This document shows, in pieces, positions 23,134 through 31,738 of a stretch of 40,807 nt of DNA; the first letter of the stretch is position 1; every line of letters begins with the position of its first letter. Position numbers and translations under genes: made by a program. Location: positions 35,061 to 75,867 of the forward strand of contig PLOI01000063.1 of the NCBI GenBank assembly GCA_003142015.1, in the 5' to 3' direction. Under the pieces are notes generated by a model. That model was given only the letters and a program-made list of their open reading frames with translations, was not told the DNA's origin and made no database searches. This DNA comes from Acidobacteriaceae bacterium. Lineage in GTDB: Bacteria > Acidobacteriota > Terriglobia > Terriglobales > Acidobacteriaceae.

Positions 23134-24342
23134 TTACTTGTTCGCCGGCGCGGGCGCCACGCTCTGGGAGGCGTTGTCCCGCAGTGGCATTTTGGATAAC
23201 ACCTTAATCAGGTCTTCATCGGCGGTTTCGTTGAGCCTCTTGGATTTGTCGAACTCGGTCTTGGCTTCGACCGTCTTTCCCATGGACTGATAAAGCAGTC
23301 CCAGCCGCCAGTGGGCGCTCACGTCGTCCGGCTTGAGCGCAATGACAGTCTTCAACTCGCGCAGCGCATCCTCACGCTGGCCGGCTTTGGTGTAGACGAT
23401 GCCCAGATCGAGATGTCCCATGGAGTTGGTGGGGTTGATCTTGACTACCTTCTCAAGCAGCGGCCGCGCATCTTCCAGCTGGTTCATTTTAATGTCGGAA
23501 TCGGCCAGGTAAAGCATGGCCAGGCCGTGCTCGGGAAAGTTGCCGAGTTCAGCCTGAAACTCTTGCGCGGCCTCCTGGTTTTGGCCTTGCTTCCATAACA
23601 TGTACCCCAGACCGAAATGCACATTGGGCTCTTTTGGATTAGCCTGGACAGCAGCGCGAAACTCCCGTGTGGCGTTGATGGTTTCCTTCATTTCGTCCAA
23701 TGCCTCGCCGGCCAGCATGTGGGCCTCGGCAGAGTCGGGATTCAAGGCGATAATGCGGTGAAACTCATCGAGAACGCATTGGTATTGCTTTGAGAGCAAA
23801 CAACTGTGCGCCAAAGTCAATAGCAGGGGAAGATTCTGCGTATCGCGGTCCGCAGCCTTCTTCAGATAGGGAGCCGCCGCCGCATATTCGCCCAGCCCGA
23901 AGTGCGACATTCCGAGCAGGACCGTCAACTGCTGCGCCTCGTCTGAGGAGGGTGGTTGCGTTTTGAGCAGCGGTCTAAGTTGCAGAATTGTGTCCTTGTA
24001 TTCGCCCGCCTTGAAGTACGCCAAGCCCAGGTTGTAGCGCAAACGAGGCATGGCCGGATTCAACGCCATAGCCTTGCGGTAGAACGCAATCGCCTCGGTG
24101 TAATGTTCCTGACGGGCTTCGAGCAGGCCAAGATGGGCGAATGGCTCAGGATTGGATGGGTGCGCAGTGGACAGCGCGCGCCATGCGGCTTCTGCTTCGG
24201 CAACTTTGCCTTGCTGTTCCAGCGAAAAGGCAACTTGCCTTTGGTCGCTCTGAGATAGCGCGAACAATGCACAACCGGCCAGAATCAGGGCCAGATAGAC
24301 GGATCGCCTGCACTCGGGAATAAGTCTCACTTTAATCTCCAT
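23134..24342 (-). CDS. Exported TPR-repeat protein
   Basis: The roughly 402-aa protein starts with a hydrophobic signal (YLALILAGCALFALSQ). LAGC fits a lipobox, so it may be a lipoprotein, although a type I cleavage after ALS is also possible. The rest is a run of about nine to ten TPR units with repeated A-x-x-Y and N-P features (HYTEAIAFYRKAMALNPAMP, RLRYNLGLAYFKAGEY, NVHFGLGYMLWKQGQ, MGHLDLGIVYTKAGQREDA). TPR proteins are scaffolds; the partner is unknown. It faces the TonB-dependent receptor gene convergently. The ATG at 24342 is preferred over a GTG at 24354. Confidence 0.85.
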   Translation of the reverse strand: MEIKVRLIPECRRSVYLALILAGCALFALSQSDQRQVAFSLEQQGKVAEAEAAWRALSTAHPSNPEPFAHLGLLEARQEHYTEAIAFYRKAMALNPAMPRLRYNLGLAYFKAGEYKDTILQLRPLLKTQPPSSDEAQQLTVLLGMSHFGLGEYAAAAPYLKKAADRDTQNLPLLLTLAHSCLLSKQYQCVLDEFHRIIALNPDSAEAHMLAGEALDEMKETINATREFRAAVQANPKEPNVHFGLGYMLWKQGQNQEAAQEFQAELGNFPEHGLAMLYLADSDIKMNQLEDARPLLEKVVKINPTNSMGHLDLGIVYTKAGQREDALRELKTVIALKPDDVSAHWRLGLLYQSMGKTVEAKTEFDKSKRLNETADEDLIKVLSKMPLRDNASQSVAPAPANK

Positions 24343-24516
24343 TGTTATTCTCACGCAGCGATAGAACTGTATGCAACCGCAACCTATTCAGAAGTTAGTG
24401 AACGCATCAATTCCATAACAGCTCCCAAACCATTCGCGCGGCTTGCGTAACCGGGCGCGAGCGTTGAAGATCAATAGATTGGGCGGAACGCGAGAAGATG
24501 CCGCCTGACACTCGCC

Positions 24517-26322
24517 ATGCGCAAGCCCAAACCTGTCCGCCGCCAATCTCCGTTCTCCCAAGGCCGCTGGAATATGCGCGATTTGATTGCCGCGTCCGCG
24601 CTGTTTCTAGCCAGCGCAGCCGTGGTCCTGTGGCAGAATGCGCATCTCGCGGTCCTTTGGGATACGAGCTACATTCTGGACACGGCCTTCCGCATCTCTC
24701 TGGGCCAAACGCCGTATCGGGATTTTCCGCTGGCTCACGCGCCGCTCACGTTTCTGGTTCAGGCCGCCCTCATTCGCTTCGGCGAACGGGTATTCTTCCA
24801 TCACGTTCTCTACGCCGCAGTGGTCGGCGGCCTGGGAACGGTGCTGGCTTGGCGGATCGCGTTGGAGACACTTCGAGAACGGCTGCGCGCGGCGTGGACC
24901 GTTTCCCTACTGCTAGCCGCACCGTTGACCGTCCTAGGCATCTATAGCATCCTGCCGTTTCCGTTCTATGACTGCGACTGTGTTTTCTGCATTCTCGTGG
25001 CGATTCTTCTTTTGCAGCGCGTGAGTGCGGATGACACCGCTGTATTGAACTCGGGCAGGACGCTTTTGCGGCCATTCGTTGCGGGCGTGGCGCTTCCGCT
25101 TCCGCTCTTCTTCAAGCAGAACATCGGTCTCCCGCTGCTGCTGGCGGCGCTGGCACTCGTTCTTCTGTTAATGCTAGCGAAGCGGTTGCGCAGAAATCCA
25201 GCTTCGCAGGACGGTTGTGGAGTCGCAGAGTTGGGCTCGATTTTTGCCGGCGCAGCCGCAACCCTCGTTGCGGCTGGAAGCCTGCTGCACTTCACCGTTG
25301 GGGTGGGCAATTATCTGCATTGGACAATCCAGTTTGCATCGCAGCGCCGTCTGCCTGGGTTTCAGCAGATGCTCGCTGTATACACGGAGCCCTCGCTGCT
25401 CTGGTGGCTGCCGGCCGCCGCTGTGGCTCTCGTGCTCTTGCGCGGTCGTTTTGCCCGGGCTCTGTGGGCGCGCTCGGTAGCGTTGGTGCTTCTGGGCGCG
25501 CCGTTTCTCTGGACGCTGGCCGGCCTCTTTCTCTCTTCAGACTCCGACGACCGCGCCAGCAGCCTACTGGCTCTGTGGCCGCTGCTGCTGGTCCTCAGCG
25601 GCGCGCTTACGCTGTGGAATCTTCGCCGTGGCCTGAGTTTGCGCGCCCTGTTGCCCGTCCTGCTTCTGGTTACTATCAACGGGACCCTGCTCTCGCAGCA
25701 GTTGTGGGGATCGACCTATGCCATCTGGCCGTTGCTGGTGCTTCTCATCGCCGAGATGATCGCCTTTCTGGCTTCCATCGAGCCGGCCAGCGCGGCTCAG
25801 GAGACAACAGACCGAAGGCAGTTTGTGGCGACGGCTTTGGCGGCGATCATTTCGGCAACGCTGGTTCTGTGCGGCGGCCTCTATATGGCCAGCGAGGAAC
25901 GCCTGTCTTATGCGCAACTGCCGGAGGGCCCAGCCGTGCGTTCGGCGGTTCCCGCGCTGCGGGGAATGACTGTCAGCGGTCCTTTCCTGCCTGATTTTGA
26001 AGAGTTGTTACGGTTCGCCGCCAACGAAATCCCTGTCTCCGACGGACTGATTCTCATTCCCGGCGAAGACCCGTTCTACTTTGCCACCGGGCGCGTTCCG
26101 CAATTTCCCGTGCTGCTGTTCGACAACGCCACGGACCCCTATTCGCCCGCGCAGCTTGTGGAAGAGGCGCGACGGCGCAATATCCACTGGCTGATTGTCA
26201 AGCGCGATCTGCAACTGAAGGAAGATCCTACCCCGCAGCGCGAAGCCGCGCTGGAAGCCCTTCAACAAGTCTTTCTGCCCTACCGCAAACTGGGCAGCTA
26301 TGATGTTTACCGCCGTCCGTAG
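24517..26322 (+). CDS. Polytopic membrane protein, possible GT-C glycosyltransferase
   Basis: The 601-aa protein has about 11-12 membrane segments and a soluble C-terminal domain of about 120 residues. After TM1 the loop reads WDTSYILDTAFRISLGQTPYRDFPLAHAPL, an acidic loop of the type used by GT-C transferases acting on polyprenyl-linked sugars. The C-terminal domain (ILIPGEDPFYFATGRVPQF, NIHWLIVKRDLQLKEDP) resembles the periplasmic domain of PMT/ArnT-like proteins. It opens the polysaccharide region and is convergent with the initiating sugar transferase. Substrate cannot be read from the sequence. Confidence 0.7.
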   Translation: MRKPKPVRRQSPFSQGRWNMRDLIAASALFLASAAVVLWQNAHLAVLWDTSYILDTAFRISLGQTPYRDFPLAHAPLTFLVQAALIRFGERVFFHHVLYAAVVGGLGTVLAWRIALETLRERLRAAWTVSLLLAAPLTVLGIYSILPFPFYDCDCVFCILVAILLLQRVSADDTAVLNSGRTLLRPFVAGVALPLPLFFKQNIGLPLLLAALALVLLLMLAKRLRRNPASQDGCGVAELGSIFAGAAATLVAAGSLLHFTVGVGNYLHWTIQFASQRRLPGFQQMLAVYTEPSLLWWLPAAAVALVLLRGRFARALWARSVALVLLGAPFLWTLAGLFLSSDSDDRASSLLALWPLLLVLSGALTLWNLRRGLSLRALLPVLLLVTINGTLLSQQLWGSTYAIWPLLVLLIAEMIAFLASIEPASAAQETTDRRQFVATALAAIISATLVLCGGLYMASEERLSYAQLPEGPAVRSAVPALRGMTVSGPFLPDFEELLRFAANEIPVSDGLILIPGEDPFYFATGRVPQFPVLLFDNATDPYSPAQLVEEARRRNIHWLIVKRDLQLKEDPTPQREAALEALQQVFLPYRKLGSYDVYRRP

Positions 26323-26346
26323 GTTTGCTTCCGCGCAAAGACCGGG

Positions 26347-27207
26347 TCAAATTGCCGTTTCAAAAGATTTTGCGGCGCTGACCTGCTGGGCCGGTTGCGG
26401 CGGGTAAGCGAGAAATCGCGTAGAGGCGTGGCGAACGATGGGTGGAGCGGGCGAGGACGCCAGACAGGCCAGGAATGTGGCGCCGATCAGGCGCAAATCG
26501 CTCCAGAAAGTTGCGCGGCACATGTAGCGCACGTCCATGCGCGTCTTGAGCGGCCGGATATGTTGGCTATAGTAATCATCCAGGTGACTGGGATGAACGC
26601 GGCTTAACATTCCCTCTTCGCGGCGGAAGGCGAGCGTAGCCGCGCCGGTGATGCCTGGGCGATAGGGCATGTTGACGATGCCGGTATAGCGCGGCAGTTT
26701 GGGTCGTGGACCGACAAGGCTCATCTCTCCGCGCAAGATGTTATAGAACTGAGGAAGCTCGTCAAGTTTCAGCTTGCGCAGCCAGCGCCCTATGGCGGTA
26801 ATGCGGCAATCCCCGCCTCTGGTAAGACCGGGACCGCGATGGCCCGCGTCCCACGTCATGCTGCGGAACTTGTAGATGCGAAAGAGACGACCTCCGCGGC
26901 CCACGCGATACTGGGCAAAGAATGCAGGTCCGCGCGAAGTGAGGCGCACGCACAATGCGATCGCCAGCATGGGAACCGCGAGGGCGGCAAGAACCAGCAG
27001 CGCAACAATAAAATCAAATACCCGCCTGGAAGAGGAGAGAGTCCAGACGCTGGCTGTGGGGCTTACCAGACTGGGGTTTACCGTGCGGGAGCTTTGCAGG
27101 CGCGCTTCATAGTCAGGAGCGCCGTGCAAGACAGGGGACAGTGCGGCGACCGGGAAGGGCGAAGCGAAGATAGAACTCGACTCAAGCGCGCGGCTGGGAA
27201 ACTGCAT
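26347..27207 (-). CDS. Initiating sugar-phosphate transferase (undecaprenyl-phosphate, WcaJ/WbaP C-domain type)
   Basis: The 286-aa protein is a monotopic phosphoglycosyl transferase. One hydrophobic segment (VFDFIVALLVLAALAVPMLAIALCV) is followed by the catalytic region with KFRSMTWDAG, KLDELPQFYNILRGEMSLVGPRP and YRPGITGAATL. It moves a sugar-1-phosphate from a nucleotide sugar to undecaprenyl phosphate, the first step of polysaccharide repeat-unit assembly. It lacks the extra N-terminal membrane segments and Rossmann-like domain of long WbaP/WcaJ proteins, so it is the short form. GAGGTGAGG lies a few bases before the ATG. It lies 333 bases downstream of the SLBB gene, with a strong hairpin between. 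Confidence 0.92.
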   Translation of the reverse strand: MQFPSRALESSSIFASPFPVAALSPVLHGAPDYEARLQSSRTVNPSLVSPTASVWTLSSSRRVFDFIVALLVLAALAVPMLAIALCVRLTSRGPAFFAQYRVGRGGRLFRIYKFRSMTWDAGHRGPGLTRGGDCRITAIGRWLRKLKLDELPQFYNILRGEMSLVGPRPKLPRYTGIVNMPYRPGITGAATLAFRREEGMLSRVHPSHLDDYYSQHIRPLKTRMDVRYMCRATFWSDLRLIGATFLACLASSPAPPIVRHASTRFLAYPPQPAQQVSAAKSFETAI

Positions 27208-27480
27208 AAAACCTCACCTCGAAAGCGTGATGGACCACCCGAGTGATGACGAAACCCGGCAGCGCATGAGAACGAGCATGGCTGAAGACTAGAACCGGGT
27301 AGCCAGGCGGTTTTGACTCTCAACCGCGAGTGCGACTACTTATGTATCGTCGGCTGTGCGGGCTGTGGATGCGCGGTCAATGGAGAGAAATAGGAGGGAT
27401 GGGAAGACACAATTGGGAAAAGTCCCATTATCGAATTCCTATGAGTCCGCTCTAATTGATATCTTTACGAGCGATGCGAC
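27208..27480. other. Intergenic region upstream of the sugar transferase
   Basis: About 270 bases that should contain a promoter for the minus-strand sugar transferase gene. I see no clear promoter pair and no small gene. A strong hairpin abuts it at 27489-27534. Confidence 0.35.
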
Positions 27481-27488
27481 AGGATGCC

Positions 27489-27534
27489 GCGCGGAGCCTC
27501 TTTGCGGAATACCTTCCGCGCAGAGGTTCCGCGC
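27489..27534 (-). terminator. Large hairpin just after the SLBB gene
   Basis: Two 21-nt arms (27489-27509 and 27514-27534) pair at 18 positions plus one possible wobble around a 4-nt loop. It begins 7 bases past the SLBB stop on the minus strand. It lacks a T-run, so it may be a terminator, a 3' stabiliser or a partial attenuator limiting read-through to the sugar transferase. Confidence 0.6.
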
Positions 27535-27540
27535 AACCGT

Positions 27541-30168
27541 TTACTTGATCACGTCAATGGCGGCCGCGCCCAGGGCAAGCTGGGAGAAGATCTGCGTCCA
27601 GGAGAGAAACTCGCGCATGGCTCCCGGCCCTACGTTCTTCTCTGGGACAACGATGGTATCGCCGGGGTAAAGGCGAGCGTCCTGGAAGCCGGAATAAAAG
27701 ATCGACTGTCCCGCGCTGCGGCCGGTCACCGATCCGTCCGCCCGCAGAACAAAGATCTGTCCATGGTCCGCGTCGCGGTTTGGGCCGCCTGCCATATGAA
27801 GGTACTGGCCAACACGAGCGCCGCTGCGATACAGGAAGGCATTCTGATTGAGCACGGCGCCGATCACCTGAATGGTGGCGGGAACGGGGGGAACAAGCAA
27901 CTGGTCGCCGTCTTCAAGTTGCGTCTCCGGCAACTGGTTCTCTCCCGCGCTGTGCGGGTTCAAATCCAGCACGATTCTTCCGGTAGGCTGCACCTGGCGC
28001 AGCCGCTCGATGAGAGCGCGGTCGACGGAGGCGATCTGCCCCTGTTGTCCACTCTCCTGCGAAGCTCCGCTCGCCGCGTTGCTCATGGCGATCGAACTGC
28101 GCGCCAACTGATGCTCGAGGCGATCGGCATACTCTTTCAAACGCTGCGCTTCGATCACCTGGGTGCTTTTGCGGGTGAACTCAGCTCCGTAAAGATATGC
28201 CTTGTCCGTCAGCCCTCCGGCGCGCACGACCAGCGAACGCAGAGTTTCGCCGGGCAGGACGCTGTACACACCGGCATGGGCGAACTCCCCTTCCAGCCGC
28301 ACATATTTTGTCTGCCTGTCCATCGGCTGGGGAATATCATCCTGCGAGAAGACGGTGACAATGTCGCCCGGTTGAAGTTCAAGGTCCTGGGAGGCGTCGT
28401 GGCTGAGTACCAGCTTGCCCAGATCGAAGGGAAGCAGGGATGTGGCCATGGTGGCTGTGTCCAGGCGCTCGATGACCGCGTAGTTCCAGTCGGTTTCAAA
28501 CGCAGGGCGAAGCAGCGACGTCTCTCGTCCCATCGGGTTGTTCACTTCAATGCCGCCCAGCGTGCCCGCCTCTGCCGAGGCGCGGGTGTCTGGGAGCTTT
28601 CGCATGGCCGCGGATGGATAGTCGTTTGAAGATTGCTGCTGCAAAAGCGCGTTGGAAACAGCGTTTGGAAGGCGGCCCGTTTGCCGCACTGGAAGTCCGC
28701 CGCTTTGCTGCATGGGAGAGCTGCCGGTCTGCTGCGTTGAAAATCGGCCTGTCTGCGGCTGCGGAGCAAGGGCGTCGAGGGAGGGCACAAACTCCGGCGC
28801 CGGAAGGCCGAGCTGGGTGCGCCGCCACCAGTAGTCCCGCGAGACCAGCGAATCGCGGTCAGGCATCAGGTCGCTCAGCTTCATGCCCACATGCCAGAGA
28901 AACCGGCCCGGATTGGCCACTGATCCGCGTAGCGTGACGGTCTCGCGATAGTCGGAGGCGATCGGATTGATGCGCACAATGTCGCCGTCGGCTAGCGGAG
29001 TGGCCAGACCAGCCGCATCAGTCTTCAGTTCGAAGGCTCTGCGCTGTGCATGGTCCTCGATGCGCTCGACCGAGATGCGCCCGCCAAAGGCCACCGCGGT
29101 TCTGCCGCCGGAGGCCTCCAGCAACTCTTCGATCGTCTGCTCGCCGCGCAGTTCGTAGATTGCTTCCTGGCGCACGCTGCCCACGAGCGCCACCTGTGGA
29201 CCCGCTGCGGGAATGTAGAGCACGTCTCCCGACTGCAGTTGTACGTCGCCTGTCTTGTCGCCCTTCACTAGCAGCGCGTAAAGGTCGAAGTCAGCGAGCA
29301 CCTTGCCCTCGCGTTTCAACTCAACGTGGCGCATGGAACCGGCTCCGGAAGGACCGCTGCTCAAAAAGACCGCATTTACCAGCGTGCTGAGCGCGCTCAC
29401 CGTGTACTCTCCCGGCTGCCGCGCCTGCCCGGTCACATACACCTGGATGGAATGAATCTCGCCCATATCGACACTCAGTTCGAAGTTGCGATAGACCCGC
29501 TCGAGCGCCTGGCGCAGGTGAGCGGCGACGGAAGAAAACGCGAGTCCGGCAACATGCACGTCGCCCGCCTTGGGAAGGTAGATTTCCCCCTCGCGGCTCA
29601 CGCGCAGATTGGCGCTGAAGTTGACCTGTCCCCATACGCGGATGCGCAATTCGTCCCCGGCGCCGACCACCATATCTTGCGGCGCGGGGGCCTGGTCGAT
29701 GGGGCCGAATGACGCAGGTTGCGCGGCAAAGAGCCTGGCTCCATAGATGGGCAGCATCCGGCCGGTGGTGGCATCGACAAAGCGCTGAAACTCAGTGGGA
29801 GGCTCGATGGTCAACGGCCGCCCGCCGCGATCACCGGCTGCGTTCAGGCCATTGCGCAGCGCCTGCTCGGTGTAATTCGAGCCGCCGGAAAGGCTGTTGT
29901 TGGCCGAGGCGTCCGTGGATAGGTCCGCCCGCGGCGTCTGTAGCTGCGGAGTTCCAGGTATCGCCGGCATATCGGGCGACGCCGGCGATGAGGTTGTGGA
30001 AGGCGGAGGCGCAGCCTGTTGCAACTGGCAGCCGTAGGAATCGGGATTGTCCTCTGCTGAACATTGCGCGCGCACATGAGGCACGCAGAAAACGAGAACG
30101 CCGGCACCGGCAACCGATAGAAGCAGCACGCGACGAGGGAGTGAGCGGGCAGATGAATGGTTTCTCAT
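27541..30168 (-). CDS. SLBB-domain polysaccharide export protein (Wza-like, multi-SLBB)
   Basis: From the ATG at 30168 the protein is 875 aa. A signal peptide (RRVLLLSVAGAGVLVFCVPHVRAQ) is followed by a Pro/Ser-rich linker (45-115). The polysaccharide export domain covers about 166-245 (VVGAGDELRIRVWGQVNFSA, YLPKAGDVHVAG). At least three SLBB-type domains follow (GQARQPGEYTVSAL, GSVANPGRFLWHVG, GEFAHAGVYSVLPGETLRSL), and a last one near 800. It probably forms the outer-membrane export channel. There is no clear lipobox, unlike Wza. Residues 472-503 consist of four imperfect 8-residue repeats (QTGRFSTQ, QTGSSPMQ, QSGGLPVR, QTGRLPNA). Divergent from the Wzz gene. Confidence 0.9.
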   Translation of the reverse strand: MRNHSSARSLPRRVLLLSVAGAGVLVFCVPHVRAQCSAEDNPDSYGCQLQQAAPPPSTTSSPASPDMPAIPGTPQLQTPRADLSTDASANNSLSGGSNYTEQALRNGLNAAGDRGGRPLTIEPPTEFQRFVDATTGRMLPIYGARLFAAQPASFGPIDQAPAPQDMVVGAGDELRIRVWGQVNFSANLRVSREGEIYLPKAGDVHVAGLAFSSVAAHLRQALERVYRNFELSVDMGEIHSIQVYVTGQARQPGEYTVSALSTLVNAVFLSSGPSGAGSMRHVELKREGKVLADFDLYALLVKGDKTGDVQLQSGDVLYIPAAGPQVALVGSVRQEAIYELRGEQTIEELLEASGGRTAVAFGGRISVERIEDHAQRRAFELKTDAAGLATPLADGDIVRINPIASDYRETVTLRGSVANPGRFLWHVGMKLSDLMPDRDSLVSRDYWWRRTQLGLPAPEFVPSLDALAPQPQTGRFSTQQTGSSPMQQSGGLPVRQTGRLPNAVSNALLQQQSSNDYPSAAMRKLPDTRASAEAGTLGGIEVNNPMGRETSLLRPAFETDWNYAVIERLDTATMATSLLPFDLGKLVLSHDASQDLELQPGDIVTVFSQDDIPQPMDRQTKYVRLEGEFAHAGVYSVLPGETLRSLVVRAGGLTDKAYLYGAEFTRKSTQVIEAQRLKEYADRLEHQLARSSIAMSNAASGASQESGQQGQIASVDRALIERLRQVQPTGRIVLDLNPHSAGENQLPETQLEDGDQLLVPPVPATIQVIGAVLNQNAFLYRSGARVGQYLHMAGGPNRDADHGQIFVLRADGSVTGRSAGQSIFYSGFQDARLYPGDTIVVPEKNVGPGAMREFLSWTQIFSQLALGAAAIDVIK
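28660..28755 (-). repeat. Four 24-bp intragenic repeats in the SLBB gene
   Basis: The coding sequence for residues 472-503 repeats in frame as Q-T/S-G-x-x-x-x-x units of eight codons. Such a linker can change length by slippage without breaking the reading frame. Confidence 0.65.
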
Positions 30169-30409
30169 AGACGCCCCATTGTTCTCATATCCGGCGGTCG
30201 GACCCAACGAAAAAATACAAAAGCATCTCGGCACTGTTCCGAAATTGAACAGAACCGTAAGCGTCTTCCCATAATTGATTTCGCACTGGCGTTTCTTTCT
30301 CCTTCTCCATTTGCACACATCCTTTCGCAGGTAATCTGAGCGCAGTTTTCCGGCTGAGTGACGGGCAATTCACTCGCAACTGACGCTTTTCGTCAACAGA
30401 GGCAGGCAG
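30169..30409. promoter_or_regulatory. Divergent promoter region of the SLBB and Wzz genes
   Basis: This 240-base gap should hold promoters for both export genes. Moderately AT-rich stretches are visible near 30210-30300, but I cannot name a reliable -35/-10 pair. Confidence 0.35.
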
Positions 30410-31738
30410 TTGCGATGGCTGTCAGTTTCCACGCCGGAAGAGTCGGCGACGCAGAGTTCGAAAGCGCTCCGCGCGGCTCAAGGGAAAAATCGACTCGCTC
30501 GAAAGAGGAAGCCCAGCGTGCCAACAGAGACTCAGGAACCCGCCGTTACCGCATCTCAGACTTGCATCGTCTCTCTTCCGCCCATAATCCGCGTGGCGAT
30601 CAAACGGAAGAAGCTGGTCGGCATCATTACGCTTGCCGTGATTGCGCTGGCCCTGGCAGTCGCCTTGGTGCTGTCCAGCCGCTACATGGCCACCACGGTG
30701 ATCCTGCCGCCGCAGCAAAGTAGTTCGGCGGGAGCGGCCATGATGGCGCAATTGAACAGTCTGAGCACCATGGCCGGCGCGGGCGCCCTGGGCATCAAGA
30801 ACCCCAACGATCTGCAGGTGGCTTTGCTGAAGAGCCGCAGCGTGGAGGATGCGATGGCGGCGCGCTTTCATCTGCAGGCGCTGTACCACGCGAAGTACCT
30901 GTCGTCGGCGCGCAAGCGGTGGGAGAAAAAGACATTCATTGATGACGGCTTGAAGGACGGATTGATCCGCCTATCGGTGACGGACAGTGATCCGCAGAGA
31001 GCCGCGGAGTTGGCCAACGGCTGGGTGGAGGAATACCAGCGCTTCTCGGCGACGCTGGCGGTGGGCGAGGCGTCCCGGCGAAGACTCTTCTTCGAGCGGC
31101 AAGTGGCTGACGCGCGCGAGAATCTGGCGCGCGCCGAAGAGGAGATGAAACAGACCGAGCAGCGCACCGGCGTGATTGAGCTGGACGGCCAGGCCCACGC
31201 CATGATCGCCTCGGCGGCCATGCTACGCGCCCAGGTGGCGGCCAAACAGGTCGAGATTCAGGCAATGCGCCAGTTTGCCGCCGATGGGAATCCGGATCTC
31301 GAACGCGCCCAGCAGGAGTTGTCGGGCCTGGAAGGGCAGTTGGCCGCCATGGACGTGGCCAAAGATCGCAGCAGCGGCGACCTGGTGGCGCCCACGGGCA
31401 TGGTGGCCCAGGCGGGTCTTGATTATGCGCGCGCCTTGCGCGAGGTGAAGTATCGCGAGGCAGTGGTGAGCCTGTTGATGCGCCTTTACGAGATGGCGCA
31501 GGTGGACGAGGCGCAAAAGGGTTCCCAGGCGCAGGTTGTGGATATGGCCGTTGTTCCGGATCGCCCCACTTCGCTGTTCAGGATTTGGATTGTGTTGGCG
31601 GGGATGTTACTGGCTTTGCCGATGGCCCTGCTGATCGCACTTGGAACTGAAGCCGTCGATGGCCTCCGCGCACTTCGCCGCCGTTCGGACTCGTGGTCAG
31701 CGGCGCTCGAAAAGGCATGGGGCGGGGAAGCGCGATGA
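30410..31738 (+). CDS. Wzz/chain-length determinant family protein (no kinase domain)
   Basis: The 442-aa protein has the polysaccharide co-polymerase layout. A cytoplasmic N-terminus leads into TM1 (LVGIITLAVIALALAVALVL, about 69-90). A long periplasmic coiled region follows (ARENLARAEEEMKQTEQRTG, LRAQVAAKQVEIQAM), then TM2 (IWIVLAGMLLALPMALLIAL, about 390-411) preceded by a proline-containing PDRPTSLFR motif. It controls chain length or export with the SLBB channel. A BY-kinase domain, fused in Wzc proteins, is absent. A GTG at 30518 with GAGGA upstream is an alternative start. It ends in an ATGA overlap with the flippase gene. Confidence 0.88.
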   Translation: MRWLSVSTPEESATQSSKALRAAQGKNRLARKRKPSVPTETQEPAVTASQTCIVSLPPIIRVAIKRKKLVGIITLAVIALALAVALVLSSRYMATTVILPPQQSSSAGAAMMAQLNSLSTMAGAGALGIKNPNDLQVALLKSRSVEDAMAARFHLQALYHAKYLSSARKRWEKKTFIDDGLKDGLIRLSVTDSDPQRAAELANGWVEEYQRFSATLAVGEASRRRLFFERQVADARENLARAEEEMKQTEQRTGVIELDGQAHAMIASAAMLRAQVAAKQVEIQAMRQFAADGNPDLERAQQELSGLEGQLAAMDVAKDRSSGDLVAPTGMVAQAGLDYARALREVKYREAVVSLLMRLYEMAQVDEAQKGSQAQVVDMAVVPDRPTSLFRIWIVLAGMLLALPMALLIALGTEAVDGLRALRRRSDSWSAALEKAWGGEAR

